This document shows, in pieces, positions 37,819 through 43,429 of a stretch of DNA of 43,429 nt (its first letter is position 1; every line of letters starts with the position of its first letter). The DNA is taken from the IMG/VR virus record IMGVR_UViG_3300034198_012474, positions 1-43,429 of that record. One strand, 5' to 3'. The position numbers and the translations under genes were made by a program. The notes below the pieces were generated by a model, which was not told the DNA's origin, did no database searches, and saw nothing but the letters and a program-made list of their open reading frames with translations. The stretch comes from a virus.

Positions 37819-38730
37819 TCACGCTGCCAAGGAATTATCAGAGACAGCCGTCTGAAATTCCTTTAGATAGTTAGTAGCCTGTTGACCAAGCTTCGCAGCC
37901 TTAAAAATGGCCCGCTTGTCATTCTTGAGAACCTTGATCCAATGCCCGATGTAATTCGCATGATCCTGTCGAAATTCATTCGAAACGCCAAGTTCAGCAC
38001 AGAGGAATGCCGAGCCGAGTTCCGCCACAAGCTCTTCAAAGGCATATTCTTCACCACCCTGACGGGCCATGAGGGGGAGCCGATCAAGACGCTTCTTTGC
38101 CCCCGTCCAGTGAACAAGCTCATGAAGCATCGTAGCATAATATGCTTCCGTGGCGGTAGAAGTCTTCGTCTTCTTAAAGAGCTTCTTCGCAGGCATATTG
38201 ATGAAATCCAAAAGCGGAGAATAATAAGCCCGATCATCAATTGATCGAATATCAGCCAAAGTTTGCTTCACGAAGGCATCGACATGAGCCAAAGTCTTAG
38301 CTTCATTGAGAAGCGGAGCCGCAGGCTTCTCCCACCCTTCCACCTGATCGGCATTAAAGAGGAAAAACGGCTTGACAAGAAAATAGCTATCCACTTCGTG
38401 GTTGCCACTGGCATCCGTCACCACCTTATCAATGGTGCTGAAGTACATACCGAGAGTGGATTTCTCTCCCTTTTTCACGTTAGCGCCAAGTTCCTGCCAC
38501 TGCTTAAAAGTTGCCCAATAGGGAGTGGAGTAATTCTTGACATAGGCCGCCGCCCAAAGAGCCACGACATTCAGCCCACGATAGAACTTGCCAGTAGACG
38601 CATTGACCGGAGATTCGAAGTTCTGATGCCAGGGCATTTCAAAATTGGCAGCACCCTTTTCCAGAGCTTCAACGATAGCATCAGTGATGGTTTTGTAAAG
38701 ATCAAACTTAGTACCAGCCGCCTTAGCCAT
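37819..38730 (-). CDS. ArdC-like antirestriction/zincin protein
   Basis: The 303-residue protein has an N-terminal ArdC domain: 'DLYKTITDAIVEALEKGAAN', 'MPWHQNF', 'NASTGKFYRGLNVVALWAAA', 'PYWATFKQWQELGANVKKGE' (residues 10-90). A C-terminal zincin-like metallopeptidase domain follows, with H203-E-L-V-H207 and E237 in 'FEELVAELGSAFL'. ArdC of plasmids (about 297 residues) binds single-stranded DNA and protects incoming DNA from restriction. Here it could protect phage DNA early in infection. GC content is higher than in late genes, suggesting separate ancestry. It has its own promoter and a strong AAGGAG ribosome binding site. Confidence 0.85.
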   Translation of the reverse strand: MAKAAGTKFDLYKTITDAIVEALEKGAANFEMPWHQNFESPVNASTGKFYRGLNVVALWAAAYVKNYSTPYWATFKQWQELGANVKKGEKSTLGMYFSTIDKVVTDASGNHEVDSYFLVKPFFLFNADQVEGWEKPAAPLLNEAKTLAHVDAFVKQTLADIRSIDDRAYYSPLLDFINMPAKKLFKKTKTSTATEAYYATMLHELVHWTGAKKRLDRLPLMARQGGEEYAFEELVAELGSAFLCAELGVSNEFRQDHANYIGHWIKVLKNDKRAIFKAAKLGQQATNYLKEFQTAVSDNSLAA

Positions 38731-38765
38731 TTTGAAATCTCCTTCGTTTCGATCAACGTGTTATG

Positions 38766-38794
38766 GTTATAAAATTTTATAAGGGGGCTGTCAA
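38766..38794 (-). promoter_or_regulatory. Early promoter with -35 box inside a terminator loop
   Basis: Minus strand TTGACA, 17-base spacer, TATAAC, the closest match to consensus in this window. The TTGACA lies exactly in the loop of the hairpin at 38781-38801. Confidence 0.75.
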
Positions 38795-38801
38795 CCCCCT
38801 T
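38781..38801 (-). terminator. GC-rich hairpin overlapping a promoter
   Basis: AAGGGGG and CCCCCTT form a 7-bp stem with a seven-base loop, about 13 bases after the stop of the 131-residue gene. Only a mixed A/T tract follows, so termination strength is uncertain. Confidence 0.55.
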
Positions 38802-38813
38802 AAAATACTTTTT

Positions 38814-39209
38814 TCACGCTGCCCTCAAAAAATCATTGGCAGAATTGATCGCATCGTAAATCGGATTGAAAACATCCATCCGGTTCACAAAATAAGGATT
38901 TGCCAGTTCCAGTGCATTAACTGCCTTTTCGATAATCTTACAGGCAGTTAATAGCCGAGGCGGTGGAGGAGATATTCTTCCTTCGCGGATTCCATAGTAT
39001 TGCTCTGTAATTTCTCGGATTACAACATCCGAATCATCATCACATTCTGCAAATTCATACCGTTCTGGTACCATTTCAGCAGCAATATCAACAGCATCAG
39101 CCTCATTCGTTGCTCGCACATAGTATGGACCGATCACGAAAACCCGACCCAAATCTTCATTGTTCATGTCATAACATGAAAAACTAACACTCCAAATCTT
39201 AGACTTCAT
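38814..39209 (-). CDS. Hypothetical protein
   Basis: The 131-residue protein has 'MKSKIWSVSFSCYDMNNEDL', 'VFVIGPYYVRATNEADAVDI', 'YEFAECDDDSDVVIREITEQ', and a helical C-terminal part 'KIIEKAVNALELANPYFVNR'. Acidic in the middle. AGGAG lies 9 bases before ATG and a promoter lies upstream. No family recognised. Confidence 0.65.
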   Translation of the reverse strand: MKSKIWSVSFSCYDMNNEDLGRVFVIGPYYVRATNEADAVDIAAEMVPERYEFAECDDDSDVVIREITEQYYGIREGRISPPPPRLLTACKIIEKAVNALELANPYFVNRMDVFNPIYDAINSANDFLRAA

Positions 39210-39241
39210 TTTAAATCTCCTATTAGAACAGATTAAGGGAC

Positions 39242-39270
39242 CATCTAATACGAAAAAAATTTATTGTCAA
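39242..39270 (-). promoter_or_regulatory. Early sigma70-like promoter
   Basis: Minus strand TTGACA, 17-base spacer, TAGATG, upstream of the 131-residue gene. It is the first promoter of this series downstream of the gp32 terminator. Confidence 0.55.
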
Positions 39271-39371
39271 GCCACGATCACATTTTTTTATAGCTGTCTA
39301 CATTTTTTTGCGGCTCCAATAAAGTTATCAACAGCTATATAAACTTCATTCTAACAAAAAGGTTTCAAAGA

Positions 39372-39395
39372 AAAAGGAGGCCGAAGCCTCCTTTT
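39372..39395 (-). terminator. Intrinsic terminator after gp32
   Basis: AAAAGGAGGC and GCCTCCTTTT enclose a CGAA loop (TTCG on the minus strand, a very stable tetraloop), followed by TTTTTC. It stands about 12 bases after the gp32 stop. Confidence 0.85.
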
Positions 39396-39406
39396 AATTT
39401 TATCAA

Positions 39407-40312
39407 TCAGTCATTATCACTAGGCAAGCTTGCTAAGAAACTATCAACATCAAATTCAGAGTCTTCCTCTTCAATAGATGCTTCAACTTGTTTATCTAAT
39501 GATACAGATTCTCTTTCAACAATAGCAGCACGCTGTTTAGATGCACTATTTGTGGTGTTAAGTTCTAGAACCTCTTCAAGACGTGCTTTTAGTTCATCGT
39601 AACTCTTAAACTTGTCAGGATCATTAAATTCAGATAATGAATGAATATCATTATAAATTCTTTCAATTTCCTCAACATCTTTCACAATCTGTGAAGGAGC
39701 GGCAAACTGAGATGTTTCATAATTTGGATATTCTTGATTGGTTCCAGTTGGAACGCTCTTAAGCTTAAAGTTTCTTCCTGTTAGAAGATCGAAAGGATTT
39801 TCTGGTTTTTGTCCTAGGTCTTCATCAGGAAATAGAAATGGTTTAAATTTATCAAAAATTTGCTTACCGAATCTGAATAAGAAGACTTTGCCATTATTTT
39901 CAGGATTGCCAGTATCTTTAATAACATAAATGTTAGCAACAAAGTTTTCACGAGCTTTTTGTGCACGAGCCTGTGCAATATCTTCAGGATTATTAGTTGC
40001 CCATAATTGAGAATTATATTCAATTACAGGGTCTTTCTTACCAATAGTTTTTAGAGATTTTTCCCAATAAGTTTTATTGGTTGGTCCTTTAAAGGAATGA
40101 TCGAAGTATCTTGCATATGACTGCAATTCGCCATCTTTTGGCGGTAAGAAGCGAATTAGAGCTTCGCCTTCATTTTTTGAATTGAGAGTTAGCTTCCACC
40201 AACGATTATCTGTTGTTCCAGAAACTTTTTTCTCTTGGTCGGACATTTGAGAAAGAAGGGCATTTAGTTGTTCTGATTGTGTTTTTTTGTATTTTTCTAA
40301 AAAGTTTGACAT
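39407..40312 (-). CDS. 32: Single-stranded DNA-binding protein gp32
   Basis: The 301-residue protein matches gp32: basic N-terminal 'MSNFLEKYKKTQSEQLNALL', the core 'RWWKLTLNSKNEGEALIRFL', 'FVANIYVIKDTGNPENNGKV' and 'FLFRFGKQIFDKFKPFLF', and an acidic C-terminal tail 'EEEDSEFDVDSFLA'. T4 gp32 (301 residues) coats single-stranded DNA and recruits gp59 and the replisome through this tail. The T4 zinc ligands (His and three Cys) are absent; no Cys occurs in the protein. The Shine-Dalgarno sits inside the end of gene 59 with an AU-rich stretch before the ATG, as in the T4 autoregulated leader. Confidence 0.93.
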   Translation of the reverse strand: MSNFLEKYKKTQSEQLNALLSQMSDQEKKVSGTTDNRWWKLTLNSKNEGEALIRFLPPKDGELQSYARYFDHSFKGPTNKTYWEKSLKTIGKKDPVIEYNSQLWATNNPEDIAQARAQKARENFVANIYVIKDTGNPENNGKVFLFRFGKQIFDKFKPFLFPDEDLGQKPENPFDLLTGRNFKLKSVPTGTNQEYPNYETSQFAAPSQIVKDVEEIERIYNDIHSLSEFNDPDKFKSYDELKARLEEVLELNTTNSASKQRAAIVERESVSLDKQVEASIEEEDSEFDVDSFLASLPSDND

Positions 40313-40317
40313 ATATT

Positions 40318-40902
40318 TTAATTTTCCTTTGAATTACTTTTTTTTGAATCTCCTTTCACATAATTCATCATTAAAATATTATACTTTCCAAGAACTTGGA
40401 GAAATTCTGGAAATAGAATTGGATCGAATGTTTGTTCTTTCCACTTCTTCATAATCGAAGGATTTGATAACGTTATAAAACTCAAGGTTTCAAATGAAAT
40501 CTCATTCTTCAAGAATTTACTATACACTAACGGATGTCCATTGTCAATAGAAAATTCTGTATTATTTATATTTTTTAGTTCTTCTTTTACTAGATAATGA
40601 ATATTATCTACTTTATTTTTCCATTCCTTCCATATAAAAAAACCTTCTTTATTATTGAAGTTTCTCATGTAGGTTGGAATTTTATTTGTTTTCCTATAAC
40701 CATCGATTGTATTAGCTAAGAAAAATTGGGTTGTATTTTCTTCTGACATAAGACGTTTGGATAACCCAATATACCAAGAGTCTTGCGACTTCAATGATCC
40801 ACTTCGTGTTTTGCCATTATATTGAACAAAATTGTATGAAGTAGATGTAAAATGAAGCTTTATTGCCAGACTGATTTCTTTCGTTCGTTCTGGCGTAATC
40901 AT
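40318..40902 (-). CDS. 59: Helicase loader gp59
   Basis: The 194-residue protein matches gp59 in size and pattern: 'EISLAIKLHFTSTSYNFVQY', 'WYIGLSKRLMSEENTTQFFL', 'ANTIDG', 'GFFIWKEWKNKVDNIHYLVK', and 'SKFLKNEISFETLSFITLSN'. T4 gp59 (217 residues) loads the gp41 helicase onto gp32-covered forks. It stands between gp33 and gp32 exactly as in T4. The ATG lies one base after the gp33 stop, so translation is coupled. Confidence 0.85.
   Translation of the reverse strand: MITPERTKEISLAIKLHFTSTSYNFVQYNGKTRSGSLKSQDSWYIGLSKRLMSEENTTQFFLANTIDGYRKTNKIPTYMRNFNNKEGFFIWKEWKNKVDNIHYLVKEELKNINNTEFSIDNGHPLVYSKFLKNEISFETLSFITLSNPSIMKKWKEQTFDPILFPEFLQVLGKYNILMMNYVKGDSKKSNSKEN
40563..40570 (-). promoter_or_regulatory. 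Possible late promoter inside gene 59
   Basis: The minus strand reads TATAAATA within gene 59, about 250 bases upstream of gp32. T4 also has gene 32 promoters inside gene 59. In such AT-rich coding DNA the match may be chance. Confidence 0.25.
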
Positions 40903-40903
40903 A

Positions 40904-41140
40904 TTATTCTATAGGTAGTTGCGGTTGTTTTTCTATTAGATTTAATGCCATAGATTCTACTTCCAAGGATGCTTTTAACCCTTGATTAATTAATTTTGGA
41001 ATAATTTCTAATTCTAAACCACGAGTATTAGCCTCATGGATAATAGCCTCCATGTATTCCATTCCTTTTTCTACTACTAATTTTTCAACAGCCAATGAAA
41101 ATTCTTCTTTTGTTGTTTTTACTACTTTAGTTATCGACAT
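40904..41140 (-). CDS. 33: Late transcription coactivator gp33
   Basis: The 78-residue protein has 'TTKEEFSLAVEKLVVEKGME', 'YMEAIIHEANTRGLELEIIP' and 'LINQGLKASLEVESMALNLI', the pattern of gp33, which binds RNA polymerase and links gp55-dependent late transcription to the gp45 sliding clamp. T4 gp33 is 112 residues; exo-T-even versions are shorter, as here. It stands directly upstream of gp59 and gp32, the T4 order. AAGGA lies 8 bases before ATG. Confidence 0.85.
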   Translation of the reverse strand: MSITKVVKTTKEEFSLAVEKLVVEKGMEYMEAIIHEANTRGLELEIIPKLINQGLKASLEVESMALNLIEKQPQLPIE

Positions 41141-41148
41141 TAAATTCC

Positions 41149-41496
41149 TTATTCTTTTGAACTGCCTACAGTCTTTCTAATAATATCTTCAGAAAGACAT
41201 TCTGGATAATAGATTTCAATAGCCAATACATCATCAGCTTCAGTTTCAAACCAATGATATTCTCCCGGTTTTACTGTTGTGAAATCACGAGACCACAATT
41301 CTGTTCTGTCTGTTAACTTATAATCATTTTTTTCTACATTAATGATTAGTTTACCTTCTTCTACATAAAACGCATTGTGTTTTGTCTTATGCATATGAAT
41401 GGAACATTTTGAATACGGTTTAATATATAGCCGATGAATTTCAATAAATGGTGTCTGAAGTAGAATTTCAGTGGTTCCCCAAATTTTGCCTTGCAT
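41149..41496 (-). CDS. Cupin-fold protein
   Basis: The 115-residue protein has cupin motif 1 ('CSIHMHKTKHNAFYVEEGKL') and a motif 2-like 'FTTVKPGEYHWFETEADD', with candidate metal ligands His36, His38, His42 and His79. This resembles single-domain cupins such as mannose-6-phosphate isomerase type II domains. The reaction is unknown; a role in sugar or nucleotide metabolism or sensing is possible. The ATG (GGAG 7 bases upstream) overlaps the end of the preceding gene; an in-frame TTG directly before it is not needed. Confidence 0.7.
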   Translation of the reverse strand: MQGKIWGTTEILLQTPFIEIHRLYIKPYSKCSIHMHKTKHNAFYVEEGKLIINVEKNDYKLTDRTELWSRDFTTVKPGEYHWFETEADDVLAIEIYYPECLSEDIIRKTVGSSKE

Positions 41497-41902
41497 CAAT
41501 TTTCTCCATAAATTTTTGCATTAGATTTTCGTCAGCGTAAATTTTACCATCTCTCAAATCATAAATTAGATATTCTCTACCAATCTTATTTGGCAGAATG
41601 CGAAAATCGCAATTATCAGCACCTCTAAAGATATAATGTATACCAAATATTCCACCGCTTATGTGGTATGGTTCTGATTCGAATGAATAAAACCAAAATT
41701 GATCGGTAAGACGGAATAAGCATTTCGGCCATTGAGCTTTTGAATAAAATAGATTGTTATTCATTAATTCTTTTAATTCAATAATTCTATGTTCGTACTT
41801 ATAGAACCATGGTGGATAAACATCCTGATTTACTGAATTAAGAATAACTTCGTCCATCATACCTGTGGTGATGGCATGTTCAGGAATACCAAGAGATGAC
41901 AT
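41468..41902 (-). CDS. Hypothetical protein
   Basis: The 144-residue protein contains 'NQDVYPPWFYKYEHRIIELK', 'LFRLTDQFWFYSFESEPYHI' and 'GGIFGIHYIFRGADNCDFRI', with a helical end. Rich in aromatic residues, no membrane segment. It overlaps the cupin gene at one end and a 52-residue gene at the other, so the three form a coupled set. No family recognised. Confidence 0.65.
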   Translation of the reverse strand: MSSLGIPEHAITTGMMDEVILNSVNQDVYPPWFYKYEHRIIELKELMNNNLFYSKAQWPKCLFRLTDQFWFYSFESEPYHISGGIFGIHYIFRGADNCDFRILPNKIGREYLIYDLRDGKIYADENLMQKFMEKIDARQNLGNH

Positions 41903-42038
41903 ATAGATTTTCTTTATTTTTAGTTTGGCTCATACTAAACGCCCATTCGTATTCATTATATTTCAAATATTTAATTAACTTATCAAATTTACCCATTTGA
42001 TCTGCATCCGATACCATAAAAGTTCTTTTATTAAACAT
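41880..42038 (-). CDS. Very small hypothetical protein
   Basis: A 52-codon frame encodes 'MFNKRTFMVSDADQMGKFDK', 'LIKYLKYNEYEWAFSMSQTK' and 'NKENLYVISWYS'. GAGGT lies 7 bases before the ATG, and a consensus-like promoter stands about 30-60 bases upstream. It overlaps the next gene by 23 bases. The sequence suggests a small alpha/beta domain. Confidence 0.55.
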   Translation of the reverse strand: MFNKRTFMVSDADQMGKFDKLIKYLKYNEYEWAFSMSQTKNKENLYVISWYS

Positions 42039-42068
42039 ATTTACCTCACTAACTAACAATAAAGTACT

Positions 42069-42097
42069 ATTTTACATGGAATTCTAAATTAAGTCAA
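42069..42097 (-). promoter_or_regulatory. Early sigma70-like promoter
   Basis: Minus strand TTGACT, 17-base spacer, TAAAAT. The -35 overlaps the end of the upstream membrane-protein gene. It may feed the cupin unit and the downstream gp33-59-32 block. Confidence 0.65.
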
Positions 42098-42651
42098 TTT
42101 CCATTTTTTGGAATAGGAGAAAAAGATGGTGGATTGTATTTAAATGGAGACGGGCGGTTTTCTTGACTCTTTTCTCCTAATACACCTTGTGTATTAGAAA
42201 TAGATTCTTTTGCTAGATCACCATCTTCAAATTCTCCACTAAACAAATCTTTAGCAATAATATTTCCAGCTTGTCCTGATTTTTTATCTCGTTGAGATTT
42301 TTCATCTGCTTTCTGAAGACTTTCAGCAATATCCTTATTCCAAGGCATCTCAACATATAAAGGAATATTTGTATTTTTATTCTGAATGAGAACTCTGATA
42401 TATTGATTTTCTTTAAAATCAAACCAAAGAACTTCAGTCTCTTTTATATTAGAATAATAAAATTTTGATACTTTATTTAAAGGAACTGGATTTCCTAATA
42501 AAAGAAATGTATTCCCAAGTAATGATATAGATACCAAAATTAATGAAAATATAAGTATAAGATTTTTAAATTTATACTTATAGAAAATAGATACCCCAAC
42601 AATAGAACTTAATCCAATTATAAGTAAAGTGTAAGTTAAATATTCAAACAT
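42094..42651 (-). CDS. Membrane protein with two N-terminal spans
   Basis: The 185-residue protein has hydrophobic segments at about 5-23 ('LTYTLLIIGLSSIVGVSIFY') and 29-52 ('NLILIFSLILVSISLLGNTF'), then a soluble region of about 130 residues ending in a Pro/Asn-rich tail ('PSPFKYNPPSFSPIPKNGN'). It directly follows the stop of the DUF2135-like gene (TGAATG), so both are probably made together. No family recognised. Confidence 0.6.
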   Translation of the reverse strand: MFEYLTYTLLIIGLSSIVGVSIFYKYKFKNLILIFSLILVSISLLGNTFLLLGNPVPLNKVSKFYYSNIKETEVLWFDFKENQYIRVLIQNKNTNIPLYVEMPWNKDIAESLQKADEKSQRDKKSGQAGNIIAKDLFSGEFEDGDLAKESISNTQGVLGEKSQENRPSPFKYNPPSFSPIPKNGN

Positions 42652-43260
42652 TCATTTTTCTTTTTTAAATAGCGGTTTATATATTGTTGTCGTTTTATGA
42701 GTAATCACATTTCCATTTTCATCTAATGAAAATCGAATAGCTGTAATTTCCTGTCCCACATGTTGAAGATATACAGTCTTCTTTAGTAATTGTGTTTTTG
42801 CTCCATGCGCAGTATTTCCACGAATATATGTAACATTAACATCAACGGGAGCTTCTTTGTATCCTCCGGGCACTCTATCGGCATACCAAACTACGTTTAC
42901 AGTATAATCGCCCGCCGGGGCATTGCGAGCAAATACTATCTCATAATGATTTTCGGTAGGATTATCACTGCCAATATCATCCTTTACCAAATCAAAAACT
43001 TTACCATGAGTATTAGAATATCCTACAGGTTTATCCCCCGGTCCTTGTACCCACAAATCAATATCTGTATTTTTTCCTCGTTCCCATGTTATTTCAATTC
43101 TAATACTCGCTTTACTGGTTTCAGTTTCTTCTGATTTTTCAGTTTTAGGCATAAGCATTGAAATAACAAGAGCAAATATAATGAATCTGATCATTAAAAG
43201 AGAAATAAAGGTTTCTTTATCATCAGTATCATATGTAGAGGAAAATTTACTTTTCTTCAA
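42652..43260 (-). CDS. Membrane-anchored protein with DUF2135/YfaP-like domain
   Basis: The 202-residue protein has one transmembrane helix (about 20-38) and an extracytoplasmic domain at about 50-150 with 'IRIEITWERGKNTDIDLWVQ', 'YSNTHGKVFDLVKDDIGSDN' and 'HYEIVFARNAPAGDYTVNVV'. The '(T/D)W......DIDLxVxxP......GxY.V.V' arrangement resembles the DUF2135/YfaP family of surface or secreted proteins. TTG is the start, overlapping the stop of the upstream gene; no strong Shine-Dalgarno is visible, so translation is probably coupled. Next to two other membrane proteins. Confidence 0.55.
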   Translation of the reverse strand: MKKSKFSSTYDTDDKETFISLLMIRFIIFALVISMLMPKTEKSEETETSKASIRIEITWERGKNTDIDLWVQGPGDKPVGYSNTHGKVFDLVKDDIGSDNPTENHYEIVFARNAPAGDYTVNVVWYADRVPGGYKEAPVDVNVTYIRGNTAHGAKTQLLKKTVYLQHVGQEITAIRFSLDENGNVITHKTTTIYKPLFKKEK

Positions 43261-43429
43261 TGTAGAACAACTTTCTCATATAAAATCATCTGTTTCTTTT
43301 CGATAAAAAACATGACTACAGTTAGCCATAGTGCTCCAATCAAAGACAAAATTAAAGCTCTAAGTTCAATCATAAATCCACCTAATACCGTTTTTATAAA
43401 CTCGCTTAGTAGTGTTGGATCATTTAATA
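43257..43429 (-). CDS. Membrane protein, partial (5' end outside window)
   Basis: The visible 56 C-terminal codons encode 'LNDPTLLSEFIKTVLGGFMI' and a hydrophobic segment 'LRALILSLIGALWLTVVMFF', then a charged tail 'IEKKQMILYEKVVLH'. The stop codon overlaps the next gene's TTG. It belongs to the same membrane-protein set; the start and family cannot be seen. Confidence 0.5.
   Translation of the reverse strand, partial: LNDPTLLSEFIKTVLGGFMIELRALILSLIGALWLTVVMFFIEKKQMILYEKVVLH

Noticed and set aside
37882-38772. Plus-strand frames opposite the ArdC gene
   Set aside because: Two long open frames exist only because of the higher GC; no initiation signals, while the minus frame has a clear domain match.
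1-43429. tRNA genes
   Set aside because: No cloverleaf with the conserved TTC-loop sequence and acceptor pairing was found by eye in the gaps; a dedicated scan was not possible.

Overview
The window is part of the genome of a large tailed phage of the T4 superfamily (contractile tail). Recognisable T4-type genes include baseplate wedge and hub proteins (gp6, gp8, gp25, gp53, gp5, gp27, gp48/54), head and tail completion factors (gp2, gp4, gp15), tail tube gp19, gp26, both terminase subunits (gp16, gp17), and the replication/late-transcription block gp33-gp59-gp32. The sequences are far from T4 itself. They look more like the 'exo-T-even' phages of cyanobacteria and alphaproteobacteria: gp32 lacks the T4 zinc ligands, the spike carries M15 peptidase and double-psi-barrel modules instead of T4 lysozyme, and a DUF4815 structural protein is present. 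The host cannot be fixed from this window. A Gram-negative host, possibly alphaproteobacterial, is an inference.

Region 1 (1-14259, minus strand) is a late operon for the baseplate: DUF4815 protein (cut by the window edge), gp8, a gp7-position protein, gp6, gp25, an M15-like protein, a possible transglycosylase-like protein, the gp5 spike, gp27-like hub, gp53 and gp48/54. Region 2 (14260-27173, plus strand) runs divergently from a late-type TATAAATA promoter at 14270: gp4, gp2, gp19, gp26 with a probable -1 frameshift extension, a small membrane protein, a tape-measure candidate, gp17 interrupted by a LAGLIDADG intein, gp15, two tail fibre/spike proteins and gp16. gp4 and gp15 both appear to start at ATT codons.

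Region 3 (27174-39270, minus strand) is an early/accessory region of about thirty-five short genes, many under 60 codons and mostly of unknown function. They are separated by repeated sigma70-like promoters (TTGAC plus about 17 bases plus a TATAAT-like box) and by intrinsic terminators. Several genes are visibly more GC-rich than the late genes. Recognisable members are a LemA protein and a TPM-domain (YgcG-like) membrane protein in one operon, an ArdC-like antirestriction/metallopeptidase protein, a DUF4031-like protein, a winged-helix-like protein, and a paralogous pair of which one copy has a -1 frameshift at a T7 run.

Region 4 (39372-43429, minus strand) holds gp32, gp59 and gp33 in the T4 gene order, then a cupin, small unknown genes, and a cluster of membrane proteins, one with a DUF2135-like extracytoplasmic domain, that leaves the window at the right edge. 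No tRNA, rRNA, CRISPR array or insertion sequence was found.
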